Shown here one piece after another: positions 33,525 to 42,849 of a DNA stretch of 64,000 nt. The stretch is from Bacteroidaceae bacterium (GTDB lineage Bacteria > Bacteroidota > Bacteroidia > Bacteroidales > Bacteroidaceae). The translations under genes and the position numbers were made by a program. The stretch spans positions 62,001 through 126,000 of the forward strand of contig JAFUOP010000027.1 of NCBI GenBank assembly GCA_017481875.1, read 5' to 3'. Each line of letters begins with the position of its first letter. The stretch's first letter is position 1. Below the pieces are notes generated by a model. It saw only the letters and a list, made by a program, of their open reading frames with translations. It searched no databases and had not been told where the DNA came from.

Positions 33525-35933
33525 ATGAAAAATAATTCTATAGACCTGTTTGTCCCTTGCTTGGTAGATGAATCTTTGTTGCCGGAGTTGCAGGGTTTTG
33601 TTGATTCTGCCACTGTGAAAAATATTTTTCTTATGGTGCGTGAGCTTCCTGCTGCTTCGCTTCAGCCGAAGGTGAAGTGTATTGTTGCTCAATCGCTCAC
33701 TGCCGACGATGTTTTTCTTAAAATGGCCGGTGAGGCGGAGTCGGAGTTTGTAATATATTTTTCAAAAGGATTGCCGCAAATACAAGCTGCCGATTTAGAA
33801 AAGTTCTGCTCGGCGGTGCCGCAAGATGCAGCAATGGCTTATGCCGATTACTACAAAATAATTGCAGGTGAAGTGTGTAACGCTCCTGCTATAGATTACC
33901 AGGCAGGTAGCCTCAGGAACGATTTTGATTTTGGCTCAGTGTTGCTTTTTCGCACGGCGGCATTAAAGGAGTATGCCGCCAATGTCAAAGCTGAATATTC
34001 CTATGCAGGTCTTTACCGCTTGCGTCTTGCAATGAGCCGCATTGGTAAAATTTTTCATTATAAGGAATTTCTTTATACCGAACAAGAAACCGATACCCGC
34101 AAGAGTGGTGAGAAGCAGTTCGACTACGTGAACCCTGCACAGCGTGATGTGCAACTTGAAATGGAGGAGGTGTGTACAGCTCATCTAAAGGCCGTAGGTG
34201 CTTGCTTGCCGGCCTGTAAATACGATGAAATAGATTTGTCGGCCGGCGATTTTCCTGTTGAGGCGTCGGTGATAATTCCCGTGCTCAACCGCGCATCTAC
34301 CATAGGCGATGCCATAAAATCGGTGCTTGAGCAGCAAACTTCTTTCCCATTTAATATAATTGTGGTAGATAATCACTCTACCGATGGTACATCGGATATA
34401 ATAGATTCCTTTGGCGACGAAAGAGTGGTGCATATAATACCCGCACGCACCGATTTGGGCATTGGTGGTTGCTGGAACGAGGCTGTGAACAGTGTGCAGT
34501 GTGGCCGTTTTGCAGTGCAGCTCGACAGCGACGACCTTTACAGCTCACCCGCCACCTTGCAATATATTGTCGATGAATTCTATAAACAGCAGTGTGCGAT
34601 GCTCATTGGTTCCTATCGCATTTGCGATTTTGAACTTAACACTTTGCCTCCGGGTGTGATTGACCACCGTGAGTGGAGCGAGGAGAACGGGCGCAACAAT
34701 GCCTTGCGCATAAATGGCTTGGGTGCTCCACGTGCTTTTTATACTCCCGTTATACGCTCCATAGGCTTCCCTAATGTGAGCTATGGCGAGGATTATGCTG
34801 TGGGGTTGCAAATATCCCGCAGCTACCGCATAGGGCGCATATACGATGTGCTCTACCTGTGCCGTCGTTGGGGCGGTAACTCCGATGCGGCTCTGTCGCA
34901 TGCTAAGGTGAACGCTCATAATACATATAAAGATTCTTTACGCACAGCCGAGCTGCAAGCACGCCGGCAATTGGTGAAAGAGCAGGCAACTCCTTCGCTC
35001 GATGAATTGGAGGTTTTCTATACAAAACAGTTGCAGCAGTGGCCCGATGCCGCAGAGCGTTACAAAGCACTGCCGGGAGTGAGTGTGCGCTCGCTTGGCA
35101 ATGGACTTGCATTGCAGTATAACCCCGCACGTGCGGTGTCCACGGCGGCCAAGGTAGATGCAGCATCGCTGGCTGCACGTCCCTGTTTTTTGTGTAAGAA
35201 AAACAGGCCGTCTTGTCAATTGAGCTTGCAGGCAATGGGCTCCCTCTCTGTTCTTGTGAACCCCTTCCCCATACTGCCATTCCATTTTACAATAGTAAAT
35301 GAAAAACATACGCCGCAAAGGCTGAATACTATGCTTGCCGATATGTTGCACCTGTCGCGTAGTTGGCAGGGAATGGCTGTTTTCTATAATGGCGCACTGT
35401 GTGGTGCTTCGGCTCCCGACCACGCTCACCTGCAGGCAGTGCGGGCAAGTGATATCCCTCTCTTGAGCGAGCAGTGGGGTGAGGCTGTGGAAGATAGCTT
35501 GCAGCCTGTGTACATAAGCAGTGGCAGTGCCCTTTACCGCGTTACCGATTATGTGGTGCCTCTCTTTATGGTGGTGGCCGATTGCGTGAGCGAGGCAGTG
35601 GAACTGATGAAAATTCTTATGGCTGCTCTTCCACAGGTAGAAGGTGAGGGGGAGCCGCGTATGAACGTTATATCGTACTACTCGCCCTCGCAAGGCTATG
35701 TGCTTGTAGTAGTTCCTCGTGCAAAGCACCGCCCTGCCGCCTATACAGCCACCGGCAACGCTCAGCGCGTTGTCAGCCCCGGTACATTGGATATGGCAGG
35801 CTTGCTCATAACCCCTCGTGAATGCGATTTTATGAATATTACACCCGAGGAGGCTGTTGCTCTCTTGCGCGAGGTGGCCATAGACGAAGAGGCGGCCGAC
35901 GAGGTGTGCGAAAATATAGGTGATGTGCTATGA
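33525..35933 (+). CDS. Glycosyltransferase family 2 fused to a HIT-like (DUF4922) domain
   Basis: An 802-residue fusion. ATG 33525 is preferred to the TTG at 33504. An N-terminal region of about 240 residues has no clear family. Residues about 246-500 are a GT-A glycosyltransferase (ASVIIPVLNRASTIGDAI, VVDNHSTDGTSD and DSDDLY as the DxD-like site near 333). The C-terminal third (about 560-800) is DUF4922, related to Ap4A phosphorylase and GalT: FLCKKNRP, a PFPILPFHFTI strand and DHAHLQA with the HxHxQ motif near 633-637. HIT enzymes transfer or cleave nucleotides. Overlaps the SpoIID-like gene by 4 bases. Confidence 0.8.
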   Translation: MKNNSIDLFVPCLVDESLLPELQGFVDSATVKNIFLMVRELPAASLQPKVKCIVAQSLTADDVFLKMAGEAESEFVIYFSKGLPQIQAADLEKFCSAVPQDAAMAYADYYKIIAGEVCNAPAIDYQAGSLRNDFDFGSVLLFRTAALKEYAANVKAEYSYAGLYRLRLAMSRIGKIFHYKEFLYTEQETDTRKSGEKQFDYVNPAQRDVQLEMEEVCTAHLKAVGACLPACKYDEIDLSAGDFPVEASVIIPVLNRASTIGDAIKSVLEQQTSFPFNIIVVDNHSTDGTSDIIDSFGDERVVHIIPARTDLGIGGCWNEAVNSVQCGRFAVQLDSDDLYSSPATLQYIVDEFYKQQCAMLIGSYRICDFELNTLPPGVIDHREWSEENGRNNALRINGLGAPRAFYTPVIRSIGFPNVSYGEDYAVGLQISRSYRIGRIYDVLYLCRRWGGNSDAALSHAKVNAHNTYKDSLRTAELQARRQLVKEQATPSLDELEVFYTKQLQQWPDAAERYKALPGVSVRSLGNGLALQYNPARAVSTAAKVDAASLAARPCFLCKKNRPSCQLSLQAMGSLSVLVNPFPILPFHFTIVNEKHTPQRLNTMLADMLHLSRSWQGMAVFYNGALCGASAPDHAHLQAVRASDIPLLSEQWGEAVEDSLQPVYISSGSALYRVTDYVVPLFMVVADCVSEAVELMKILMAALPQVEGEGEPRMNVISYYSPSQGYVLVVVPRAKHRPAAYTATGNAQRVVSPGTLDMAGLLITPRECDFMNITPEEAVALLREVAIDEEAADEVCENIGDVL

Positions 35934-37216
35934 GGAGTGTAGATGTAGGTATTCTCATAGCTTCGAAAGTGGAGTTTGAACTTTTGGGTGAGTTCTTTTG
36001 TAACGGGCTGCCTGTAACTGCGAAAAACTCCGTTTGCATCGAAGAAAATTCTCTTTTGTTCAATGGGCACAAAAGTGAAAGGCTCTCTTTTGTACCCGTT
36101 GCCAACGATTGCCGTTTTGTGCTTTTTGATGTGGTTATAGGTGTCAATTTTCATTGGCAGCGTAAGGAGAACCAGACGTTCAAAGGAGAGCTGCATTTTA
36201 TAGTGGAGAACGGGCAGGTGCGTGCGATAAACCGCCTTTTTATCGAAGATTATTTGGTAAGTGTTATTTCTTCTGAAATGTCGGCAACAAGTTCGCTGGA
36301 ATTTTTAAAAGCTCACACGGTGATATCGCGTAGTTGGCTATATGCGCAGTTGCATCGCAAAGAGCGTGTGCAAGCTTCTGTGCTGGGGTACGAAACTTCC
36401 GATGAAGTGGTGCGTTGGTATGCCCGCGAGGACCACACCCTATTCGACCTCTGTGCCGACGACCATTGCCAGCGTTATCAAGGGCTCACGCGTGCTATCA
36501 ACCCCAATGTGGAGGCAGCGGTGAAGGCTACCGAAAATATAGTGCTTAAATATGGTGGCGAGGTGTGCGATGCTCGTTTCAGCAAGTGTTGTGGTGGAGC
36601 TACCGAGCGTTTTTCGGCCTGTTGGGAAAATGTCGATTATGTATATTTAGATGCGTTCCGCGACACACCGCACAAAGAGCCTCTGCCTTCGCTTGAAACC
36701 GAGGAGGGGGCTCGGGAGTGGATAGAAAGTACACCCGAAGCGTTTTGTTCAGCGGTGGCTCCCGAGATATTGTCCCAAGTGTTGAATAATTACGACCGTG
36801 AGACACCCGATTTCTATCGCTGGCAGGTGGAGTATTCACAAGAGGAGTTGTCGCGCTTGGTGGCGTCGCGCTCGGGCATAGATTTTGGTATTATTGAAGA
36901 GTTGCAGCCTGTTGAGCGTGGCGCGTCGGGCCGCCTGGTGAAATTGCGCATAGTAGGTGCTAAAGCTACTAAAACTGTTGGAAAAGAGTTGGAAATAAGG
37001 CGGTGGCTGTCGCCCACTCACCTCTATAGCTCGGCGTTTGTCGTTGATAAAATTCAACGGCAAGGTGCAACCCATTTCTTGCTTAAAGGCGCGGGCTGGG
37101 GGCACGGTGTGGGGCTTTGCCAGATAGGTGCAGCTGTTATGGGTGAGCGTGGATACACTTATGAACAAATATTGCAACACTATTATCCCGGAACTATTCT
37201 TGCTGTTGTAGATTAG
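35930..37216 (+). CDS. SpoIID/LytB-domain protein
   Basis: A 428-residue protein. The SpoIID domain spans about 90-425: VISSEMSATSSLEFLKAHTV, the CRSW-like VISRSWLYAQL, a KCCGGATERF segment and the closing AGWGHGVGLCQIGAAVMG followed by HYYPGT. In Bacillus SpoIID is a lytic transglycosylase acting on denuded glycan strands. No signal peptide is visible, odd for a wall enzyme. It overlaps the GT2-HIT gene by 4 bases (ATGA), so the two are translationally coupled and probably act together, possibly on peptidoglycan-derived sugars. Confidence 0.8.
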   Translation: MRSVDVGILIASKVEFELLGEFFCNGLPVTAKNSVCIEENSLLFNGHKSERLSFVPVANDCRFVLFDVVIGVNFHWQRKENQTFKGELHFIVENGQVRAINRLFIEDYLVSVISSEMSATSSLEFLKAHTVISRSWLYAQLHRKERVQASVLGYETSDEVVRWYAREDHTLFDLCADDHCQRYQGLTRAINPNVEAAVKATENIVLKYGGEVCDARFSKCCGGATERFSACWENVDYVYLDAFRDTPHKEPLPSLETEEGAREWIESTPEAFCSAVAPEILSQVLNNYDRETPDFYRWQVEYSQEELSRLVASRSGIDFGIIEELQPVERGASGRLVKLRIVGAKATKTVGKELEIRRWLSPTHLYSSAFVVDKIQRQGATHFLLKGAGWGHGVGLCQIGAAVMGERGYTYEQILQHYYPGTILAVVD

Positions 37217-37230
37217 AATTTCCTGCTTTG

Positions 37231-37263
37231 TTTTGCCTGATATTGGTAAAATTACTATCTTTG
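37231..37263 (+). promoter_or_regulatory. Promoter of the exopolysaccharide operon
   Basis: TTTTG at 37231-37235, a 20-base spacer, then TATCTTTG at 37256-37263: a near-perfect match to the Bacteroidetes promoter. The leader to the first gene is about 105 bases. No UpxY-type antiterminator gene is present. Confidence 0.75.
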
Positions 37264-37376
37264 GCTTCGCCAAGAATGGTTGTAATTTTATTAGTAACTA
37301 TATTGCGTGCAAAAGCCATTGCCGGCACAATAAAAAACAGTATTTGCAGTTATTTTATTGATAACTACTTTTATTG

Positions 37377-38009
37377 ATGGGAAAAACACAAGAAAAAAAT
37401 AAATATTGCGATGGAATGAACCTCTTCCAGCGAATAATAAAACGCCTGTTCGATGTTTTTTGTTCACTGGTGGGAATGCTGTTGCTGTCTCCGTTGTTTC
37501 TCTACATATACATCAGGCTGCGTATGCAAGGCGACGGCCCGGTTATGTTTGAACAAGAGCGCGTAGGCTACAAAGGAAAGCCTTTTAATATACTTAAATA
37601 CCGTACAATGCGTGTGGGCTCCGACGAAAATGAGGAACCTAACCTTGCTACAAAAGACGATGCACGCCTCACTCCCTTCGGCCGTTTTTTGCGTGAACGC
37701 CATCTCGATGAGTTGCCACAATTGTGGAATGTGTTTGTGGGTGATATGTCTTTTGTGGGTCCTCGTCCCGAGCGAAAGTTTTTCATAGATAAGATAATGC
37801 AGCATAATACCGACTACGATTATGTCTATCTTATGCGTCCCGGGCTCACTTCGCCGGCATCGGTGTATAACGGATATACCGATACTATGGAAAAAATGCT
37901 TATACGCCTGGATATGGATTTGGAGTATTTGCAGAAAAGGAGCCTTTGGCTTGACATAAAGATAATATTCATAACAGTCTATTACATACTGAAAGGGAAA
38001 AAAATATAA
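37377..38009 (+). CDS. Initiating sugar transferase (polyprenyl-phosphate glycosylphosphotransferase)
   Basis: A 210-residue monotopic enzyme of the bacterial sugar transferase family. ATG 37377 is preferred to TTG 37374. A single hydrophobic re-entrant helix (LFDVFCSLVGMLLLSPLFLY) is followed by the catalytic domain with FEQERVGYKGKPFNILKYRT, then DDARLTPFGRFLRERHLDEL and the conserved FVGPRPER. It transfers a sugar-1-phosphate to undecaprenyl phosphate as the first step of polymer assembly. It is the short form, without the four N-terminal helices of WbaP. Confidence 0.9.
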   Translation: MGKTQEKNKYCDGMNLFQRIIKRLFDVFCSLVGMLLLSPLFLYIYIRLRMQGDGPVMFEQERVGYKGKPFNILKYRTMRVGSDENEEPNLATKDDARLTPFGRFLRERHLDELPQLWNVFVGDMSFVGPRPERKFFIDKIMQHNTDYDYVYLMRPGLTSPASVYNGYTDTMEKMLIRLDMDLEYLQKRSLWLDIKIIFITVYYILKGKKI

Positions 38010-38020
38010 AAACAAAGAAT

Positions 38021-40567
38021 ATGATGAAAAGGTTATTGTTTTTGCTTGTGGTTTCTATAATGGCCGGTGTGTCATTTGCACAATCTTTGTCCGACGATGA
38101 GGTTGTGGAGATAATAATGGCCGAACAGAAAAAAGGTACATCGCAGCAGAATATTGCAACAAAGCTAATGAAACAAGGTGTTACACTTGAGCAGTTGCAA
38201 CGTGTGAAATCATCGGCACAAAAAAATAAGTATTCTTTTATGAATGTCGATGACGAGGAGTTGAACTCTTTAGATCGCAGCCGTAAAAATACAAATATTG
38301 TAACAAATCGCAATATCTCCTCTAAGAAATATAAAAAAGATAAAACAAGCAGCAGTATTGGTAAAGTCGATGATTCCGGCGAGCAAAACAAAAAAGAAGA
38401 TAATAGCTTCCGCTTTGTTGATGAGGAAATGATGTTTGTTGAAGAACTCGACAACTTGTTTGTCGATAAGGAGGAAATAACCGTTTTCGGGCGCGATATA
38501 TTCAACAACGAATTGCTCACTTTTGAGCCCTCAATGAATATTCCAACTCCGGGTGAATATGTGCTTGGTGCCGGCGACGAGGTTATAATAGATGTTTGGG
38601 GCACGTCGCAGTTCAATATAAAGGAGACTGTGTCGCCCGACGGCAAAGTTTTTGTCGATGGAGTGGGGCTTTTAAATTTGAGTGGTCTCACTGTTAAAAA
38701 AGCAGAAAACTATGTGAAAGAGAAGCTTGGAGATGTGTATGGCGGTTCTCAAATAAGTCTCACACTGGGTTCTACACGTTCTGTTCAGGTACAAGTACAC
38801 GGCGAGGTTGTTGCCCCGGGAACATATACAATCAGTGCTTTCTCCACAGCATTCAATGCTCTGTACGCTGCAGGCGGTATAAGTGAGGTGGGTACCTTGC
38901 GCGATATAAAAGTGTATCGCGGGGGGAAGGAGATTGCTTCAATTGACGTTTACGATTATATACTTAGCGGTAAAGTTGCCAGCGATGTCCGTTTGCAAGA
39001 TAACGATGTAATAAGCGTTGGAGCATACCAGAATATTGTGGAATTGGCCGGCAAGGTTAAGCGTCCTATGAAATACGAAATGAAAGATAGCGAAACCTTG
39101 CTCGATGCTATTTCATATGCCGGTGGCTTTGCCGGTGATGCTTACACAGAGAACCTCAATGTCATTCGCAAAAGCGGGCGTGAATACTCAATGCACACAG
39201 TGAGCAAGCCCGAGGCCGCTGCTTTTGAGTTGAAAGATGGCGATTATGTAAATGTGGAGGAGATGTTGCAACGCTTCTCCAATATGATAGAGGTGAGTGG
39301 TGCGGTATTCTATCCCGGGCAGTATGAACTTGGCAATAAAATATCAACAGTGGGAGAGCTTGTGGCTGCTGCAGGTGGTGTGCTTGAGGAGGCTTTCTTG
39401 AATAGGGCGGTACTGCAACATCGCAACCTCGACAAAACATTGGTAACGGAGTCTGTAGATTTGCGAGGTATTCTTGCAGGCTCTGCTCCCGATGTCAAGT
39501 TAAAAAACAACGACCTGCTTTTTATTCCCAATTCGGTTGATATGCTTGGCGAGCAGACTGTGAGCATCAGTGGTGAGGTGAATTTGCCGGGAAAGTATAA
39601 ATTCGCAAAAAACACAACCATAGAGGATATTATACTGCAGGCCGGCGGTCTCACACGTGCAGCCTCGGTTATGAAAATAGATGTATATAGAAATCTTATA
39701 GATTCCAAATCTACCGAGCAACAGGAGCAGCAGACATTGGCTTTTAGCTTCTCACTAAAAGATGGGTTTATTATTGATGGTGGCGAAAACTTTGCTCTGG
39801 AACCATTTGATGAGGTTTTTGTGCGCCGTAATCCTTCGTATGCTGCTATGGACGTTGTGAAAGTGCGCGGCTGTGTGAATTACGAGGGTGGTTATGTGAT
39901 GCCTACCAAGGATTATCGTTTGAGCCAGCTTGTAAGTGATGCCGGTGGCTTCACAAACTTAGCATATGTTAAAGGTGCAAGTCTTTATCGTAAAATGACC
40001 GAGGAGGAGCGTAAACAACGTGAGGCGGCAATGAAAACTTCTCAAATACAGATGCTCGAGGAGAGTATGCGCGACGAAGATAAAGAACTTAATGTTGCTT
40101 TGCTCGACTCTCTTATGCAGCTTAAGTTGAACCTTGGCGAGGTGTATCCCGTGGCAATAAACTTAGAAGAAGCCATTGAGAACCCCGGCTCTTTAAGTGA
40201 TGTGGTGCTGCGTGAAGGTGACGTACTCAATATCCCCGAGTATTCATCGACAATAAGCATAAGCGGTGAGGTTCGCCACCCCATTACAGTGAGTTACGAG
40301 AAGGGCAAGAACGTGAAATATTATATAAAACACGCTGGTGGATATAGCAATAATGCTCACAAAAAGGGTGTATATATCATTTATATGAATGGTTCTGTGG
40401 TGAATGTGTCAAAGAATTCATCTAAAGTTGTTGAGCCCGGTTGTGAAATTGTTGTTCCGCGCAAGAGTATGAGAAACAAACTCTCACCTACAGAAATGGC
40501 TACTATAGGAACATCTACTGCATCTATAGCAACAATGATTGTGGCTATTATCAATCTGCTTAAATAA
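38021..40567 (+). CDS. Polysaccharide export outer-membrane protein with multiple SLBB domains
   Basis: An 848-residue protein, about twice the length of Wza. A signal peptide (1-21) is followed by a charged helical part (about 25-130), the poly_export domain (YVLGAGDEVIIDVWGTSQFN with SPDGKVFVDGVG) and five or so SLBB beta-grasp repeats, each with a VxGxV-PGxY start (for example VHGEVVAPGTYTISAF and ISGEVNLPGKYKFA). The end has one hydrophobic segment (TASIATMIVAIINLL). It forms the secretion portal for the exopolysaccharide. 12 bases follow the sugar transferase stop. Confidence 0.9.
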   Translation: MMKRLLFLLVVSIMAGVSFAQSLSDDEVVEIIMAEQKKGTSQQNIATKLMKQGVTLEQLQRVKSSAQKNKYSFMNVDDEELNSLDRSRKNTNIVTNRNISSKKYKKDKTSSSIGKVDDSGEQNKKEDNSFRFVDEEMMFVEELDNLFVDKEEITVFGRDIFNNELLTFEPSMNIPTPGEYVLGAGDEVIIDVWGTSQFNIKETVSPDGKVFVDGVGLLNLSGLTVKKAENYVKEKLGDVYGGSQISLTLGSTRSVQVQVHGEVVAPGTYTISAFSTAFNALYAAGGISEVGTLRDIKVYRGGKEIASIDVYDYILSGKVASDVRLQDNDVISVGAYQNIVELAGKVKRPMKYEMKDSETLLDAISYAGGFAGDAYTENLNVIRKSGREYSMHTVSKPEAAAFELKDGDYVNVEEMLQRFSNMIEVSGAVFYPGQYELGNKISTVGELVAAAGGVLEEAFLNRAVLQHRNLDKTLVTESVDLRGILAGSAPDVKLKNNDLLFIPNSVDMLGEQTVSISGEVNLPGKYKFAKNTTIEDIILQAGGLTRAASVMKIDVYRNLIDSKSTEQQEQQTLAFSFSLKDGFIIDGGENFALEPFDEVFVRRNPSYAAMDVVKVRGCVNYEGGYVMPTKDYRLSQLVSDAGGFTNLAYVKGASLYRKMTEEERKQREAAMKTSQIQMLEESMRDEDKELNVALLDSLMQLKLNLGEVYPVAINLEEAIENPGSLSDVVLREGDVLNIPEYSSTISISGEVRHPITVSYEKGKNVKYYIKHAGGYSNNAHKKGVYIIYMNGSVVNVSKNSSKVVEPGCEIVVPRKSMRNKLSPTEMATIGTSTASIATMIVAIINLLK

Positions 40568-40591
40568 TAAACGCATATAAATTGCAACCTT

Positions 40592-41692
40592 ATGAATAAG
40601 AAATCAAGATTACAGGAATTGTATGACGACCTTTTGGCTGTTAAAAAAGGTGTCAGGTTCGTGTGGTTACGCAAGTCGATATATATAAAATATTGTGCGG
40701 TGGCAGTGGTGCTTTCGCTTGTCATCTCGTTCAGTATTCCAAAGTCCTATTCAACATCGGTTGTTCTTGCTCCTGAATCTCAATCGTCGGGCCTTGGAGC
40801 AGGCTTGGCAAGCCTTGCAAGTATGGCCGGCATAAATATGGGCGGTGTTACTGAGGACGCTTACACTGTAGATTTGTTTCCTACAATAGTTTCCTCAAAC
40901 GATTTTATTCTCGACCTCTTTAATGTAAGGGTGCAATCTTCGAAGAGGAATATCGACACCAACTATGCTACATACTTGGCAAAGCACCAGTTGAAGCCGT
41001 GGTGGATGTATCCTGTTGGCTGGGGGCGTTCTCTCGTAAACAAATTATTCCCGCAGGCCGAAGTTACGAAGCCGCAGGGCACGGGAGCACAAGGCGAGGG
41101 TCCTTCCATAAGGTATCTTTCAAAGTCGCAACTTGCTTTGTGCTACAAGATACAGAGCAATCTGTTTTGTGTAGTTGATAAAATGTCGGGTGTTATTGTG
41201 ATTACTGCCAACGACCAAGATCCCGAAATATCGGCTACCATTGCAAACGCTACGGTGAATAAGCTCAATAAATTTATATTGGATTATCGTACTCGCAAGG
41301 CCCGCAACGATTATGAATATATATCGGCTTTGTGCGATAGTACTAAAAAAGCGTATATCGATGCTCAGAAGAAATTCACCGAGTATGCACGTACCCACAT
41401 AGATGTATATTCTCCCGAGGCTAAAATGAAGATGCTGGTTTTGGAAAATGAGGTTACATTGGCCTATTCCACATATAGCACCGTTGCTTCGCAGTTGCAA
41501 ATGGCGCAAGCAAAAGTGTTGGAAGCTACACCGGTATATACGGTAGTAGAATCGGCCTATGTGCCCATTACTGCAAAGTCGCCCCGTAAAATGATAATTA
41601 TGGTGATTTTCGTGTTCTTTGCGTGTGTGCTTGCAACATTGCGTTTGGCCTATGTTATTGTTAAGCAAAAGAAATGGAAAGGGAAGGCTTGA
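40592..41692 (+). CDS. Wzz-type chain-length determinant
   Basis: A 366-residue inner-membrane co-polymerase. The two flanking membrane helices are at about 31-50 (YCAVAVVLSLVISFSI) and 330-350 (MIMVIFVFFACVLATLRLA). The periplasmic part starts with the family pattern YSTSVVLAPESQSSG, has a long coiled coil around 215-300, and ends with PVYTVVESAYVPITAKSPRK. There is no C-terminal tyrosine kinase, so regulation by phosphorylation is not encoded here. Its end overlaps the polymerase by 19 bases. Confidence 0.9.
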   Translation: MNKKSRLQELYDDLLAVKKGVRFVWLRKSIYIKYCAVAVVLSLVISFSIPKSYSTSVVLAPESQSSGLGAGLASLASMAGINMGGVTEDAYTVDLFPTIVSSNDFILDLFNVRVQSSKRNIDTNYATYLAKHQLKPWWMYPVGWGRSLVNKLFPQAEVTKPQGTGAQGEGPSIRYLSKSQLALCYKIQSNLFCVVDKMSGVIVITANDQDPEISATIANATVNKLNKFILDYRTRKARNDYEYISALCDSTKKAYIDAQKKFTEYARTHIDVYSPEAKMKMLVLENEVTLAYSTYSTVASQLQMAQAKVLEATPVYTVVESAYVPITAKSPRKMIIMVIFVFFACVLATLRLAYVIVKQKKWKGKA

Positions 41693-42849
41693 CAAAGAAG
41701 ATAGGAGACGGGTTGTTTACTCTGCTAATTTTGCTGTTTCTGGCCGACCCGACTAACACTATTTTCCATTTGAAGAATATAGTGTTCTTGCTGTTTCTCC
41801 TGTTCAATATAGCCTTTTATAAAGCCGATTATGCAAGGGCACGCTATTTCTTGTATGCGGTATCGGCTGTTTCTGTCTCATTTATTGTGGCCAATCTCCG
41901 CGGTACTATTATAGACCTTGCCGAGTTGAAGGGTATTTACACAGCCTTTGCTCCATTGCTGCTGTTGCCGTGGATAGAACGCTACGACGTGGTGCGCCTC
42001 TCGCGCATACCGGTTCTTGTTACCGCAGGTATTGTGGTCTCCTTGTTTTGGATAATATTCTTTTTCCCGGTAACAGAGGCTGTTATATATCCTTTTATGT
42101 GGTCGCACGACAATACTATTATGATGTCGCACAGGTATTTCCTGGGAATGCGTTTCTTTGGTATGTATTGCAAGTCGACAGTTGCTATGTTGCCTGTTTT
42201 TTGTATTGCGGTATATAATGTGGCTATCCCAGGTAAGCGCACTTTTGTAGATATATTGCTGGTATTGCTTCTTCTGCACCTCTTTTTAATTAGTGGCACG
42301 CGCAGCACCACTTTGCTCCCCTTGTTGCTGTTTGTGGCTATTCTTTTTGTTTTTTGCCGTAACAGACGATATTTCAACTACTTCTTTTACCCGGCGGCTT
42401 TTATCGCGGTATTGGCCATAGCCGTGATTCTCTTTAAATTGCTTATGGAGAAATCCGAAGCGTCGAATCTTGTGAAGTATGCGCACATAACATCTTATTT
42501 GGAGTTGTTTGAAAGAAATCCTCTCTTCTTGCTCTTTGGGCAAGGGCCTGCAACATATTTTTATTCCGAGGGCTTCAGGCATATGACAAATATTACCGAG
42601 TGGACCTATCTTGAACTCCTGCGTTGCTATGGCATTTTCTCTGCTGTGATTCTTTATGTGATAATAAAGCCCTTGGTACTGATGTTTAAATATATAAACA
42701 CGCAAGAGGTGGTGATAGCCTTTATACTTGGTTATATGTTGTATCTTGTAATTGCAGGTACAAACCCTCTGTTCCTTTCATCGACGGGAATGTTGGTTGT
42801 GCTTTCGGCCTATAGTTTCCTGGATAGAATTGAACGGAACAATGAATAA
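41674..42849 (+). CDS. Wzy/O-antigen-ligase-like polymerase
   Basis: A 391-residue protein with about ten membrane helices and a larger periplasmic loop around residues 250-310 (YLELFERNPLFLLFGQGPAT), with an earlier segment (TRSTTLLPLL) as in Wzy and WaaL proteins. It would polymerise lipid-linked repeat units. Sequence conservation in this family is low, so the call rests on topology and position between Wzz and the flippase. Its 3' end overlaps the convergent flippase gene by 40 bases. Confidence 0.7.
   Translation: MEREGLTKKIGDGLFTLLILLFLADPTNTIFHLKNIVFLLFLLFNIAFYKADYARARYFLYAVSAVSVSFIVANLRGTIIDLAELKGIYTAFAPLLLLPWIERYDVVRLSRIPVLVTAGIVVSLFWIIFFFPVTEAVIYPFMWSHDNTIMMSHRYFLGMRFFGMYCKSTVAMLPVFCIAVYNVAIPGKRTFVDILLVLLLLHLFLISGTRSTTLLPLLLFVAILFVFCRNRRYFNYFFYPAAFIAVLAIAVILFKLLMEKSEASNLVKYAHITSYLELFERNPLFLLFGQGPATYFYSEGFRHMTNITEWTYLELLRCYGIFSAVILYVIIKPLVLMFKYINTQEVVIAFILGYMLYLVIAGTNPLFLSSTGMLVVLSAYSFLDRIERNNE

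Noticed and set aside
34938..35729. Long open frame opposite the GT2-HIT gene
   Set aside because: Rich in His, Cys, Arg and Gln with no domain or promoter; a shadow of the real gene on the plus strand.
37264..37376. UpxY-type antitermination leader of a capsule locus
   Set aside because: There is a leader but no UpxY or UpxZ gene and no clear terminator inside it.
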